A stretch of DNA of 64,000 nucleotides from UBA6168 sp041163745 (GCA_041163745.1 JBEAQU010000058.1:1-64000), one strand, 5' to 3'; counted from the first letter of the stretch, positions 42,405 to 52,100 are shown. The notes: generated by a model from the letters alone, not told the origin. Made by a program: numbers and translations.

Positions 42405-42587
42405 ATGATCAAATTAATGGTATGGGGGGTGGTATTTTACTTCATCTACCGCTACTTCATGTTGAAACAGGCCGTCCGGGAGGGCCAGCGTCGGGAATCC
42501 CTTCATCAGCGGATGCAGGATGCCCGGTCGACCGGGCCATCATCGGAAGACAAAGGAGAATACATCGATTATGAAGAGGTCAAGTGA
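42405..42587 (+). CDS. Small single-helix membrane protein, DUF4834-like
   Basis: This 60-residue protein opens with a hydrophobic helix (MIKLMVWGVVFYFIYRYFML), followed by a basic and then acidic tail ending KGEYIDYEEVK. The layout matches small Bacteroidota DUF4834-type proteins: helix, charged linker and a Y-x-D-Y-E-E-V-like end. The start is internal to a longer open frame and was chosen for this pattern and the promoter upstream. Its last 17 bp overlap the next gene, which encodes a pseudouridine synthase. Function unknown. Confidence 0.65.
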   Translation: MIKLMVWGVVFYFIYRYFMLKQAVREGQRRESLHQRMQDARSTGPSSEDKGEYIDYEEVK

Positions 42588-43314
42588 GGAGGATGGCGGA
42601 CCGGAGGAAAGGCATTCCGGGGAGCCCGGCAGGAAGCATGCCTGGCAGCCCGGCAGCCTGGTGGTGTATCGGAACAACCAGTTGATAGCCTTCAACAAGC
42701 CGCCCGGGGTGCCGGTCCAGGCGGACAAGACGGGGGACAAGGCCCTGCTGCAGTTGGGGGAGATATTTTGCAAAACGCGGCTTTACCCCTTGCACCGACT
42801 GGACAGGCCGGCATCCGGTGTGGTGCTTTTTGCCAAGTCTGCCGCCGCCGCCACCCAGTTGGGGGAACAGTTCCGGCAGCGGGCGATTGCGAAGACCTAC
42901 CTGGCCGTCGTGAAGGAGCTGCCGTCCCAGCCGCCGGGGCCGGTGACGCACTTCCTGAAGAAGGACGGAAGCCGCAACCGTTCCGAGGTGTCGGAATCCG
43001 AAGCCAGCGGCAGCCGGCAGGCGGATCTCAGCTATCGGGTGCTTGGCAGCAGCGAACAATACCACCTGCTGGAGGTTACCCTGCATACCGGCCGGCACCA
43101 CCAGATACGCGCCCAGCTGGGCGCCATGGGCAGTCCGGTCAAGGGAGATGTCAAGTATGGTGCCCGTCGGGGAAACCGCGACCGCTCCGTACATCTCCAC
43201 GCCTGGAAGTTGGGTTTCCGTCATCCGGTCTCCGGTGAGCCGGTGGAGCTGCAGGTTCCACCTCCGTCGGACGATCCATTGTGGGAGGCTTTCCGACCTT
43301 GTTGGGATATTTGA
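42571..43314 (+). CDS. RluA-family pseudouridine synthase
   Basis: This enzyme of about 247 residues isomerises uridine to pseudouridine in rRNA or tRNA. It has LIAFNKPPGVPVQADKTGD, the catalytic-Asp motif HRLDRPASGVVLFAKS, an RNA-binding segment FRQRAIAKTYLAVV, and HTGRHHQIRAQLGAMGSPVKGDVKYGA in two adjoining pieces. There is no S4 domain, so it resembles the short single-domain RluA/RluC-type members. The start at 42571 overlaps the end of the DUF4834-like gene, consistent with coupled translation. The exact RNA target cannot be told. Confidence 0.92.
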   Translation: MKRSSEEDGGPEERHSGEPGRKHAWQPGSLVVYRNNQLIAFNKPPGVPVQADKTGDKALLQLGEIFCKTRLYPLHRLDRPASGVVLFAKSAAAATQLGEQFRQRAIAKTYLAVVKELPSQPPGPVTHFLKKDGSRNRSEVSESEASGSRQADLSYRVLGSSEQYHLLEVTLHTGRHHQIRAQLGAMGSPVKGDVKYGARRGNRDRSVHLHAWKLGFRHPVSGEPVELQVPPPSDDPLWEAFRPCWDI

Positions 43315-43416
43315 AAGCATCCCTTTTTTGCCTGTGTTCCTTCGCACGTCAAACCAACCAATCCGTGCTCAGTCCGGGTCGGCCGCCGCCGGCCGGACGC
43401 ATGTTACCCAAACGGT

Positions 43417-44160
43417 ATGAACCATCCTACCCATCGGCATTTAACAGCCGGCCTGCTGTTGGTCCTGACCATGCTGGCCTTCTCCGACCGCTTGTGTTCC
43501 CAAGATGCCGGCAGGTTGGAACCCAGCGGCCCGGCGGCTATGTTGGCATCCCTGCGGGAAGGCACCCTGGTTGTCCGGTTGCAGTCCAATGCCAGGAAAA
43601 TCCAGGAACTGGAGAAAGCATTGTCGGACACCCTGCTGGGCGGTGCGCAGCGGCAGCGGCTCCAGGATATGTTGTCGGAAACCCAGGCGCAGACCCCCAA
43701 GGAAAGCCGGGACATCATGAAGGCCTTCGACGGCAACTACAATTTTTCGAAGGTGTTGTTTTTTTATGATACGGCTTCCGTCCGGCTGCTGACGGGGGAA
43801 AAGCAAGGTTATTTCCTGAACCGTGACCTGCAGGTCGACTCTTCCCTATCCCTGGAGGGGGAGGATTGGTTGATGATATACTTCCGGCATCAATCGCCGA
43901 GCCTGTTCAAGTTGTTGGACAATCGGCTGCAGCCGGTCCGGCAGCCTTTTCCGCTCCCGGGTCGGCCGTTTTTCCGTTCCTATCAACTGGGGGCCTACTT
44001 CGGGGGAAGCGATTCCGTTTATCCGTGGGTCCTGGAGCCGGAAGACCTGGCCAAGGGATTTTCCAGCGTCATGTTCTACCATCCTTCCCGGCAGGCAGCG
44101 TATTTCGCAACCTGTCTGCGGCACTGGAACGACCGCCTGCACAAGAAATATCGGAGATGA
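43417..44160 (+). CDS. Hypothetical secreted protein
   Basis: This 247-residue protein has a signal peptide (about 1-29, ending near CSQ). The mature N-terminal part is helical and possibly coiled (LQSNARKIQELEKALSDTLL), and the C-terminal half is a mixed domain with DWLMIYFRHQSPSLFKLLDN and SYQLGAYFGGSDSVYPWVL. I recognise no family. It lies 102 bp after the pseudouridine synthase on the same strand. No catalytic motif is apparent. Confidence 0.6.
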   Translation: MNHPTHRHLTAGLLLVLTMLAFSDRLCSQDAGRLEPSGPAAMLASLREGTLVVRLQSNARKIQELEKALSDTLLGGAQRQRLQDMLSETQAQTPKESRDIMKAFDGNYNFSKVLFFYDTASVRLLTGEKQGYFLNRDLQVDSSLSLEGEDWLMIYFRHQSPSLFKLLDNRLQPVRQPFPLPGRPFFRSYQLGAYFGGSDSVYPWVLEPEDLAKGFSSVMFYHPSRQAAYFATCLRHWNDRLHKKYRR

Positions 44161-44492
44161 AGGTCTCCGCCGGGGGTGAACTACCCGAAGGATCCGGGGA
44201 TGGGGTTCGAAAAGGGCAACGGCGGTTGTTTTTTTGTCGCATATCTCCTGTGATCCGGCAGTCGCGAAAAAAAAGTCGTCGGGTATGGGGAAGTCTGGCC
44301 GCGGAACGAATCTCTTCCAATGGCATGTACCGAATGATGGATAGGCGGTGGCTGTTTTCCGCTTCGCGGGGGATGGCTGCCGTGCGCGGCTGGGTTGCCT
44401 ACGCTTCGATCGCGCTGCCCACATATCGTATCGTGTGCTCCGGGAATCGTCGTTTTCTGGGCTGAGGCGGCCGGTGCATTCGGAGAGGCAGG
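44161..44492. other. Intergenic region with a repeat and a possible terminator
   Basis: This 332-bp gap lies between convergent genes. CCGCCG (near 44168) and CGGCGG (near 44219) could pair across an inner fold, followed by TTGTTTTTTTG, a possible terminator for the upstream secreted protein gene. A REP-like palindrome follows at 44354-44376. Confidence 0.35.
44354..44376. repeat. REP-like palindrome
   Basis: GTTTTCCGCTTCGCGGGGGA is a single copy of the dispersed palindrome family seen at the left edge, at 30.9 kb and inside the two MITE-like elements. Confidence 0.5.
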
Positions 44493-44837
44493 TCAGCGTT
44501 CCTTCTGCAGGATGGGTTGCAGGGGAAGCGTATCCAGGTCGGAGCTGACCGGATCGGGAGCGGCGGGGCGAGGCGGGACAACGGGGCGACCGCTGGTGTC
44601 GCGCCGCTGCCGGGCTTGGGCGATGATCATGGAATCCGCGATCGCCACCGCTTTGTTGAGCACCGATTCCCTACATTTCCTGCGTACATCCGTTTCCCAG
44701 ATCATCCGTCTTTCCACCAATTTTTCCTGGATGACCTCCGCTTTAGTTTTGGCCGCTTTTTTTTCAAGGCAGCCGGTCGGCAGGAAAGCGGCGGCGAATA
44801 CCGGAATGAAGAGGAAAGGAATGGGCAATCGTTTCAT
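44493..44837 (-). CDS. Small hypothetical lipoprotein
   Basis: This 114-residue protein has a lipoprotein signal with lipobox PTGC (Cys23). The mature part is charged and helical (KAEVIQEKLVERRMIWETDVRRKCRESVLNKA) followed by a Pro-rich, low-complexity tail (RPVVPPRPAAPDP). No family is recognised. It is the last of four minus-strand envelope genes and starts 9 bp after the preceding one. Confidence 0.65.
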   Translation of the reverse strand: MKRLPIPFLFIPVFAAAFLPTGCLEKKAAKTKAEVIQEKLVERRMIWETDVRRKCRESVLNKAVAIADSMIIAQARQRRDTSGRPVVPPRPAAPDPVSSDLDTLPLQPILQKER

Positions 44838-44846
44838 ATGAGCGAG

Positions 44847-45128
44847 TCAATGGAGGCTGTCCAGTCGGAGACGTTGCCGGTACAGCTCGATTTCCTTGTT
44901 TCGTTCCAGTAGGATGGAGTCGACGGCCAGTTGGACGAGGCTGTCCATCTGAGCCTTGCACAGGCTGTCGAAGCGCGGCGCCAGGGTGTCCGCCTGTCGC
45001 CGGAACAGGCTGTCCACCAGTTCCCGGTCGCGGAAGGTAAGGATCGGATCCGGCGGCGCGGTACATCCCGGCAGCAGGAGCAGGGAGGGTAGACAGCAGG
45101 AAGCCAGCGCAAAGAGGAATAGTTTCAT
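44847..45128 (-). CDS. Small hypothetical lipoprotein
   Basis: This 93-residue protein has a lipoprotein signal ending in LLPGC (Cys22). The remainder is mostly a single predicted helix or coiled coil with regular Leu spacing (VDSLFRRQADTLAPRFDSLC, MDSLVQLAVDSILLERNKEI). It lies between the BatC-like gene (21 bp upstream) and another lipoprotein gene (9 bp downstream), so the set is probably co-transcribed. The two lipoproteins share the style of Asp-Ser-Leu repeats and may be distant paralogues or partners. Confidence 0.65.
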   Translation of the reverse strand: MKLFLFALASCCLPSLLLLPGCTAPPDPILTFRDRELVDSLFRRQADTLAPRFDSLCKAQMDSLVQLAVDSILLERNKEIELYRQRLRLDSLH

Positions 45129-45149
45129 CGGCGGTAGAGGAAGGAGGCT

Positions 45150-45896
45150 TTACCAATCCTTGGTGGGTTTGGAGCCGCGGGTGTTGGCTTTTTGGAATTT
45201 TTGTTGCACTCTTTTCTCCTCCTGACTCATGATATCCAGCAGTTGGCGAGCCTCTTCGGGCCGGAGCTGCGCTTCCTGGCCGGAATTTATTGCGTCCTGC
45301 GCTGATGCTTCCTGCGATCCGGAAGGGCCCGGCTGTTGGGGGGCATCCGAGGGTTCCTGCGGCGGTGGTGGCGGGGTGGCGTCATCCTGGTTTGCCGAGG
45401 GGTTCTGTTCGGGGTTGTCCCGGGGGTCGTCCGAAGTGTTGTCCGGTTGTTGTTGAGACGGGGGTGGTAGTTTGCGCAGGGCGTTGACAAGGTTGCGGCC
45501 GGTTTCCGGATCGTGGGGTTGCAGGCGGAGGCTGTTTTTGTAGGCTTCGGCGCTGGCGGCGAAATTGCCTTGCCGGTAAAGGGCATTTCCAAGGTTGTGA
45601 TAGGCCTTGGCTTTCGCGACGGGGTCGGTCGTCTGTTCGGCGGCGGATTCGAAATGTCGGGCCGCCTCCTCAAAGAGCCCCTGGCGATAGGTGCTGTTGC
45701 CCAGGTTGTATTCGCCGGAGCGGGCTTGTTCCTTTTCTAACGCCTTGCGGTAGTTGGTTTCCGCCGCGGCGAAATCGCCGTCGACATAGGCTTTGTCTCC
45801 TTTGCGCAAGTAGGCATGTGCGTCCTGCGCCGGCAGGAGGACGGCAGGCAGGAGCAACGGGAGCAAAAGGCTGTGCCGGGGTACCTTCCAGGTCAT
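45150..45896 (-). CDS. TPR protein, BatC-like
   Basis: This 248-residue periplasmic protein has a signal peptide (about 1-23). Three to four TPR units follow (AYLRKGDKAYVDGDFAAAE, GEYNLGNSTYRQGLFEEAA, AYHNLGNALYRQGNFAASAE), then a Pro/Gln/Asn-rich linker, and a C-terminal EEARQLLDIMSQEEKRVQQKF that is typical of BatC of the Bacteroidota aerotolerance operon. The usual partners (MoxR, BatA, BatB, BatD, BatE) are not here. Instead it overlaps the end of a barrel-like gene by 4 bp and is followed by two lipoprotein genes. The TPRs probably scaffold envelope partners. Confidence 0.8.
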   Translation of the reverse strand: MTWKVPRHSLLLPLLLPAVLLPAQDAHAYLRKGDKAYVDGDFAAAETNYRKALEKEQARSGEYNLGNSTYRQGLFEEAARHFESAAEQTTDPVAKAKAYHNLGNALYRQGNFAASAEAYKNSLRLQPHDPETGRNLVNALRKLPPPSQQQPDNTSDDPRDNPEQNPSANQDDATPPPPPQEPSDAPQQPGPSGSQEASAQDAINSGQEAQLRPEEARQLLDIMSQEEKRVQQKFQKANTRGSKPTKDW

Positions 45897-46615
45897 AATT
45901 CCGTTTTCCGGTTAAGCAGGCGCAATCGGGTGGTCAGGCCGGGTTCCACGCTGATGCGTGCAGGGGTTTCGTACGGATACAGGCGCAGCGATTGCCATAC
46001 TGCCCGGCAGCCGGGTTCGACGACCAGGACCGATTGGTCCGACAGCATCCATTCCAGTCCGAGGAACAAGCCGCCACCGCAGGAAAAAGGAGACAGTGCG
46101 GGTTGTCCGCCGCGGAGTTGTTCATCCGGGATGTTGGTGTGTCGGACGAGGCTTTCGGAACGCGTCCGGAAGTCCGTTGCCAATATAACACCCAAGCCGG
46201 CCCGGTAGTTCAGCTTTGCATTTGCGGTCGGGATTTGCCGGACGAGGTCGACCGGGACAGCGAGGGAATGGAGTCGGACGGAGTTGACGAGTTGGGAGAC
46301 GGTGCCTCCCTGGTCCGTTCCGAAGCGGAGCCCGTCGACGAGGTGACGCAATCCGGTGGACTGCCAACCGAAACCGGTGCGGATGCTCCATGGTCCGTGG
46401 AGGCGGAAGGCGACATCCGCCCCCAGCCGGTAGCCGGGGGCGGCGCCGCTTCTTTCCGTTATCCCGGAGGGGCGGAAATCCGTTTCCGACAGCAAAAGGA
46501 TCCTGGTGAAGACGCCGGTATGGAGGCCTGCGTCAAAACGGTGTTGGCTGCTGACCAGGTGAGCGGGCAGCAACAGCAGGAACAGGCAGGCTGATTTTGC
46601 GAACATCGTTGTCAT
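45893..46615 (-). CDS. Hypothetical outer-membrane protein (PorT/OmpW-like barrel style)
   Basis: This protein of about 240 residues has a signal peptide (MTTMFAKSACLFLLLLPAHL, ending near VSSQ). The mature sequence reads as amphipathic strands, such as FDAGLHTGVFTRILLLSE, GYRLGADVAFRLHGPWSIRT, AKLNYRAGLGVILATDFRT and GGGLFLGLEWML, as in 8- to 10-strand barrels of Bacteroidota. The ending RLRLLNRKTEL is less aromatic than usual. The start at 46615 is chosen over 46732 for the signal peptide; 46606 is also possible. It heads a four-gene operon and its stop overlaps the BatC-like start (ATGA). Confidence 0.65.
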   Translation of the reverse strand: MTTMFAKSACLFLLLLPAHLVSSQHRFDAGLHTGVFTRILLLSETDFRPSGITERSGAAPGYRLGADVAFRLHGPWSIRTGFGWQSTGLRHLVDGLRFGTDQGGTVSQLVNSVRLHSLAVPVDLVRQIPTANAKLNYRAGLGVILATDFRTRSESLVRHTNIPDEQLRGGQPALSPFSCGGGLFLGLEWMLSDQSVLVVEPGCRAVWQSLRLYPYETPARISVEPGLTTRLRLLNRKTEL

Positions 46616-46728
46616 GACAGTGTCGTGTGTGGTCGGCTCCTTGCATTTCCGGACGCACGCTGCCTTTGTCGGAGGGAAGGGACCGTGGCGGTATTCCGGG
46701 AAACGGAAACCGGCCGGTCCGGCCCCGA

Positions 46729-48183
46729 TCAATAAACCGTTTTAGTTTTCTTTTTACGCTTGGCAGCCGCGGGTTCATGCCGGCCGGGTTTGTGTTTCTT
46801 GCCGAAAGGTCTTGGGTGTCGGTGTGGTTGGTCGGCCTGTTTGGGCATGAACTTTTCGGGTTCCCCGATTTCGGGATAGGCGTTCGGATTGAGTCCGTTG
46901 CCGAAATGGAGGCGCAGGAGGGCTGCCAATAGCTGCCGGGGTTTGGATGCGGCGAGAATTTCCTGGGCCAGGGTATGGAATTCCTGGGGGATTTCTGCCT
47001 CCGCTGCGGCGAACACCTTCCGTTTCATGGCGTTACGCTTGACTTCGATCACGTCCTGTCCTGCCGGGAGCAATGCTTTCCGGATGGGGGTCTTGGTTTT
47101 TTCCATGACGAAGCGGATCTTCCGGAATTCCCCTGGTATCACGAAGGAGATGGCCTTTCCGGTTTTTCCGGCGCGGCCGGTCCGGCCGATGCGGTGGACA
47201 TATGCCTCCGGGCTTTCGGGCATGTCGAAGTTGATGACGTGGGTCAGGTCGTTGATGTCGATGCCGCGGGCGGCGACATCCGTGGCGACCAGGATGGTGG
47301 AGTGGCCGTGTTTGAATTTGGCCAGGATCCGTTCCCGTTGCGTCTGGGTTACATCGCCGTGCAGGGCCTCGACATCCAGTCCCATGGCGCTGAGTTTGGT
47401 GGCGAGCCGGTCCGAACCGGCACGGGTGCGGCAGAAGACCAGGGCGTAGAACTCGTCTTCGGTATCGATCAGTCGGCGGAGTGCACGCAGCTTGTCGCGT
47501 TCGTAAAGTTCGTAGTAGACCTGTTCCACGTTCACCGAGGATTCCTGGGTGGCGGCGACCTTGACCTCATCGAAATCGCCCATGAACTTGCGGGCCAGGC
47601 GGAGGATGGGGGCCGGCATGGTGGCGGAGAACAGCAGCATGCGGCGGGAGGCGGGGACGTGTCCGAGGATTTCCTCGATATCGTCCACAAAGCCCATGTT
47701 TAGCATTTCGTCCGCTTCGTCCAGCACGACGAAACGGACATCCTCGAGGCGCAGCGTCTTGCGGGTCAGGTGGTCGATGGCGCGGCCCGGCGTGGCGACG
47801 ACGATATCGACACCTTGTTTGAGTTGCCGGAGCTGGGTATCCATCCCCTGGCCGCCGTAGACGGGCAGGATCCTGATGTCGCGGTTTCCTTTGAGGCTTT
47901 CCATTTCCTCCGCCACCTGGCCGGCGAGTTCGCGAGTCGGGGCGAGGATGATGGCCTGCACGCGGTGCAGGCCGGGTTGGATTCGTTCGATGATGGGCAA
48001 TCCGAAGGCAGCGGTTTTGCCGGTACCCGTCTGTGCCTGGGCGATGATGTCCCTTTCTCCGGAGAGGAGCAGGGGGATGGTCTGTTGCTGGATAGGGGTG
48101 GGGTGTTCAAAGCCTTTCTTGTAAAGGGCTTCGAGGATATCGGCGGACAGGCCGAGTTCCCCGAATGTTGTCGTGGAATTCAT
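46729..48183 (-). CDS. DEAD-box RNA helicase (DeaD/CsdA-like)
   Basis: This 484-residue ATP-dependent RNA helicase shows the full motif set: Q motif (FEHPTPIQQQTIP), Walker A AQTGTGKT, PTRELAGQ, TPGR, DEAD as VLDEADEMLNMGF, SAT, ATDVAARGIDI and HRIGRTGRAGKTG. A C-terminal domain of about 120 residues ends in a Lys/Arg-rich tail (PAAAKRKKKTK), which usually helps bind RNA. Such helicases act in ribosome assembly, mRNA decay and cold adaptation. It has a likely promoter at 48496-48503 and a leader of about 300 nt, which is often seen for cold-induced helicases. Confidence 0.95.
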   Translation of the reverse strand: MNSTTTFGELGLSADILEALYKKGFEHPTPIQQQTIPLLLSGERDIIAQAQTGTGKTAAFGLPIIERIQPGLHRVQAIILAPTRELAGQVAEEMESLKGNRDIRILPVYGGQGMDTQLRQLKQGVDIVVATPGRAIDHLTRKTLRLEDVRFVVLDEADEMLNMGFVDDIEEILGHVPASRRMLLFSATMPAPILRLARKFMGDFDEVKVAATQESSVNVEQVYYELYERDKLRALRRLIDTEDEFYALVFCRTRAGSDRLATKLSAMGLDVEALHGDVTQTQRERILAKFKHGHSTILVATDVAARGIDINDLTHVINFDMPESPEAYVHRIGRTGRAGKTGKAISFVIPGEFRKIRFVMEKTKTPIRKALLPAGQDVIEVKRNAMKRKVFAAAEAEIPQEFHTLAQEILAASKPRQLLAALLRLHFGNGLNPNAYPEIGEPEKFMPKQADQPHRHPRPFGKKHKPGRHEPAAAKRKKKTKTVY

Positions 48184-48495
48184 GCTGGATGGTAATTGCT
48201 GATGACAAACAGTCCAATCGGTTTAGAATGTATCAATCTGACAGGTGGAATATCGCGCTGGGGCACTGGTGGCCAGGCGTTCAGGCGAGTAGTCAGGCGG
48301 ATGGTACAGTCCTGGTGATCGTTCGGCAGCCAATTTACTCGCAATTCGATGTTGCCTTCCGGCATTTCTCCTATTCAAACCCCGTCTAAACCTGTTCAAA
48401 CGGTTCGGGTGAGGAAACCCTGGGACCGCGGCGGCATGCCGTTGAAAATGTCGGCCGACTGCCGACATGGTCCGGTTCCTTTAACCAAATCGCTG

Positions 48496-48503
48496 CAAAG
48501 TTA
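48496..48503 (-). promoter_or_regulatory. Bacteroidota -7 box for the DEAD-box helicase gene
   Basis: On the minus strand TAACTTTG followed by CAGCG matches TAnnTTTG. It lies about 310 bp upstream of the start codon, implying a long leader. No TTG at proper spacing was seen. Confidence 0.45.
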
Positions 48504-48631
48504 GTTTCCTGGCGCCAATTTTATATCATCCGCAGGGAAGGGCTTGACATTTATTCGCCCGGCGCAACGGAAAGGCCGGGCGGAGTCTGCCTCCGGGCCT
48601 TCGTGATTTCCGGCCGGAGCCAAAGGATTTG

Positions 48632-48662
48632 TTGCCGTAACGGATACCTTTCCTTATCTTTG
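48632..48662 (+). promoter_or_regulatory. Promoter of the metal efflux operon
   Basis: TTG (48632-48634), a 20-nt spacer and TATCTTTG (48655-48662) match the Bacteroidota consensus. The -7 box ends only 4 bp before the ATG at 48667, so the mRNA would be leaderless or nearly so, or translation may begin at a later codon. Confidence 0.6.
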
Positions 48663-48666
48663 TTCT

Positions 48667-49059
48667 ATGCGAAGGTTGGTTGCCAGATTATTGTTACTTG
48701 TCATCCTATGGGGGGCTTGCCTCCCGATGGAGGCGAAGGAATTCATCGGTTCCTTGCCTGTGCTGGCCTCGCATTACCAGTATCACCTCCGTCTGCACCC
48801 CTCCTTGTCCGTTCAGGACTTTCTGCAGCTCCATTACGGAGACCGTTTCCAGGACCACCAGGGAGAGCACGACCATTCCCGCCTGCCGTTGAAGCATGAT
48901 TGCCGGATGCATCATGTGCTCATCCATCCGGCGGTGGTGCCGGAACAAAATCTTCCCGGTTGGTCGTTCGACCTTTTTCCCGTCGCCATCCACTCGGCGG
49001 CACCTCTTTCCGTACCATTCCAATTCTCCGGCTGTATCTGGCAGCCTCCCCGGCGCTGA
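48667..49059 (+). CDS. Small His-rich secreted protein of the metal efflux operon
   Basis: This 130-residue protein has a signal peptide (MRRLVARLLLLVILWGACLP). The mature part is rich in histidine: ASHYQYHLRLH, LHYGDRFQDHQGEHDHSRLP and LKHDCRMHHVLIH. I associate similar small proteins, with an FLQLHYG-like segment and a His/Asp cluster before LPxK, with the start of CzcA/CusA operons in Bacteroidota. Periplasmic metal binding or sensing is inferred from composition and position. It precedes czcA by 134 bp. Confidence 0.7.
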   Translation: MRRLVARLLLLVILWGACLPMEAKEFIGSLPVLASHYQYHLRLHPSLSVQDFLQLHYGDRFQDHQGEHDHSRLPLKHDCRMHHVLIHPAVVPEQNLPGWSFDLFPVAIHSAAPLSVPFQFSGCIWQPPRR

Positions 49060-49193
49060 CACCTCCTGTTGCGTCCCAGGCGGTGTCCGTCTGTAAAAAC
49101 AGTAATCGGTGAACGGTGGCATCTGTGCAGGCATGGGTGATGTCTGTTCCGACCGATGCCATTCTTCCCTTTCATACAAGCATGTTCCCTGTC

Positions 49194-52100
49194 ATGTTGG
49201 AAAAGATAATCCTTTATTCCATTCGTCAAAAGTTCATGGTGTCATTGGGTACCACCGCACTCATCATCTGGGGGGTATGGTCCTTCACCCGTCTGAACAT
49301 CGACGCCATTCCCGACATCACCAACAACCAGGCCCAGGTGCTGACGGTGTGTCCGACCCTGGCCACCCAGGAAGTGGAGCAGTTCGTCACGTATCCGATC
49401 GAGCGGGCGGTCCGATCCATTCCCGGGGTCGTGGAGTTGCGGAGCATCAGCCGGTTCGGGCTGAGCGTCGTCACGGTCGTTTTCGAGGAGGAGATGGACA
49501 AGTTTCTTGTCAGGCAGTTGTTGAATGAGAAGCTCAAGGAAGCCGGCGAGCAGATACCACCGGGATTCGGAACGCCCGAATTGGCACCGATATCCACCGG
49601 GCTGGGTGAAATCCTGCACTATCGCATAGAGCCGGCGCCGGGATACGAGGACCGTTACACGGCCATGGAACTACGGACCATCCAGGACTGGATCGTGCGC
49701 CGGCAGCTGGCCGGCACGCCCGGGGTGGTGGAGGTCAATTCCTTCGGTGGTTACCTCCAGCAATACGAGGTGGCCCTGTCTCCCGACCGGCTCCATTCCA
49801 TGGGGATGGATATCGGGGAGGTGTTCTTCGCCCTGGAGAACGCCAACCAGAACACCGGTGGAGCCTATATCGAAAAGAACAGCGATGCCTATTTCATCCG
49901 GACGGAAGGGTTGGCCACCTCCATGGATGACATCCGGCATATTGTTGTCCGGACGGTCGGAGGTCGCCCGGTCCTGATCGGGGATGTCGCGGAGGTGAGG
50001 CTGGGCAGCGCCCTTCGTTACGGCGCGGTCAGTCACAACGGGAAAGGGGAGATTGTCCTGGGCATTGTCATGATGCTCAAGGGGGAGAATGCGGCCCGCG
50101 TCATTGCCAATGTGAAGGAGCGGCTGGCCCAGATCGAACCTTCCTTACCGGAAGGGATCCGGATCACGACCTTCCTGGATCGGGAGAAGTTGGTCGACCG
50201 TACGATTCGCACGGTACGCAACAACCTGCTGGAGGGAGCGCTGATTGTGATCTTCATCCTGGTGCTCCTGGTAGGCAACCTACGTGCCGGGCTGGTCATC
50301 GCATCCGTGATTCCCTTGTCCATGTTGTTCGCCATCGGCATGATGAATCTGTTCGGAGTCAGTGCCAACCTGATGTCGCTGGGTGCCGTGGATTTCGGTT
50401 TGGTGGTGGACGGGGCTGTCATCATCGTGGAAGCGACCCTTCATTTCCTGCATGTCCGGCTTTATCGGCAACCCTACGACCGGGAAAGCGGGCCTCCCCC
50501 GACTCTCCGCTTGTCCAAAGCGGAAATGGATCGGTCGGTCGGGGAAGCGGCGTCCCAGATCATGCGGTCCAGCGTGTTCGGCGTCATCATCATTTTGGTG
50601 GTGTACCTGCCGATATTGTCCTTGTCCGGTGTGGAGGGAAAAATGTTCAAGCCGATGGCCCAGACAGTCAGTTTCGCCCTGGTCGGTGCGCTGATCCTGT
50701 CGATGACGTACGTGCCGGCCCTGAGTGCGGCGTTGCTGGGTCGGAATCTTCGGGCTACGGCAGGGCTTTCCGACCGGATCATCCGGTTTGTCCAACGCCT
50801 GTATCTTCCGACGCTGCATTTCGCGCTGCGCAACAAGCTGGCGGTCCTGCTGCTGTCGGGTTCCTTGCTTGGCTATTCGATATTTTCCTTCCTGCGGATG
50901 GGGGGTGAGTTCATTCCCACCCTGGACGAAGGGGATATCATGATGCACGGGTTCTGCCGGCCCGGTACGTCTCTGTCACAAACCATCGAAAGCCACCGCC
51001 TCGTCCAGCAACTGATCATGGAACACTTCCCCGACGAGGTCGAGCAGGTCATTTCTAAGATCGGGACGGCGGAGATTCCGACCGACCCCATGGCACCGGA
51101 GACGGCGGACAATATCATTCTGTTGAAGCCGAAGGAACAATGGACGAAAGCGCGGACAAAGGAGGAGCTGGTATCCCTCCTGGAGGAGAAGGTTTACGAC
51201 ATCCCCGGCATGGCGTTCGAATTCACGCAGCCGATCAAGATGCGGTTCGACGAGATGATGACCGGGGTCCGGAGCGATGTGGCCGTCAAGGTGTTCGGAG
51301 ACAACCTCGACAGCCTGGTCGCCAGCGGCCAGCGGGTGGAGCGGCTGCTGCGGGACGTCTCCGGTCTGGTGGACATCAAGGTGGAGCAGGTGGAGGGTTT
51401 GCCGCAGATTTCCATCCGGTACGACTACGGCAAGATTGCGCGGCACGGGCTGCATGTCCGGGATGTGAACCAGGTTGTCCGGACGGCATTTGCCGGAGAG
51501 GTGGCCGGGGCGGTGTTCCAGGACGAGCGGCGCTTCGACCTGGTGGTTCGGCTGGATGCGGCATACAGAAACGACATCGGGCATGTCCGGCGGTTGCCGG
51601 TCCGAACGGCCGCCGGGGTGTTGGTTCCTTTGGAGGAACTGGCGACGGTGGCGTTTGTCACCGGTGCGGCACAGATCAGTCGGGATGACGGCCGGCGCAG
51701 GATCGTCGTGAGTGCGAACGTCCGGGGGCGCGATGTGGAAAGTGTCATCGACGAGATACGGGTGGCCATGGAACGGGGCTTGCGGCTGCCGGCCGGCTAT
51801 TATTATGTTTTCGGTGGCCAGTTCGAGAACCTGCAGGCGGCGAAGGCCCGGCTGTCGGTGGCGGTGCCGGCGGCGTTGTTGCTGATATTCCTGCTGTTGT
51901 ACATCAGTTTCCAGTCGCTGGAGGAGAGTCTCCTGATTTTTACGGCGATACCGATGGCGGCGATCGGCGGCGTCTTCGCACTGATGTGGCGGGAGATGCC
52001 GTTCAGCATTTCGGCCGGGGTGGGCTTCATCGCACTGTTCGGCGTGGCGGTGCTCAACGGAATCGTATTGATATCCTATTTCAACGAATTGGAACGATCC

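Larger units (their letters stand above)
48184..48666. other. Divergent intergenic region helicase / metal efflux operon
   Basis: This 483-bp region carries a promoter on each strand (separate entries). No gene or metal-regulator operator was recognised in the middle. Confidence 0.45.
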
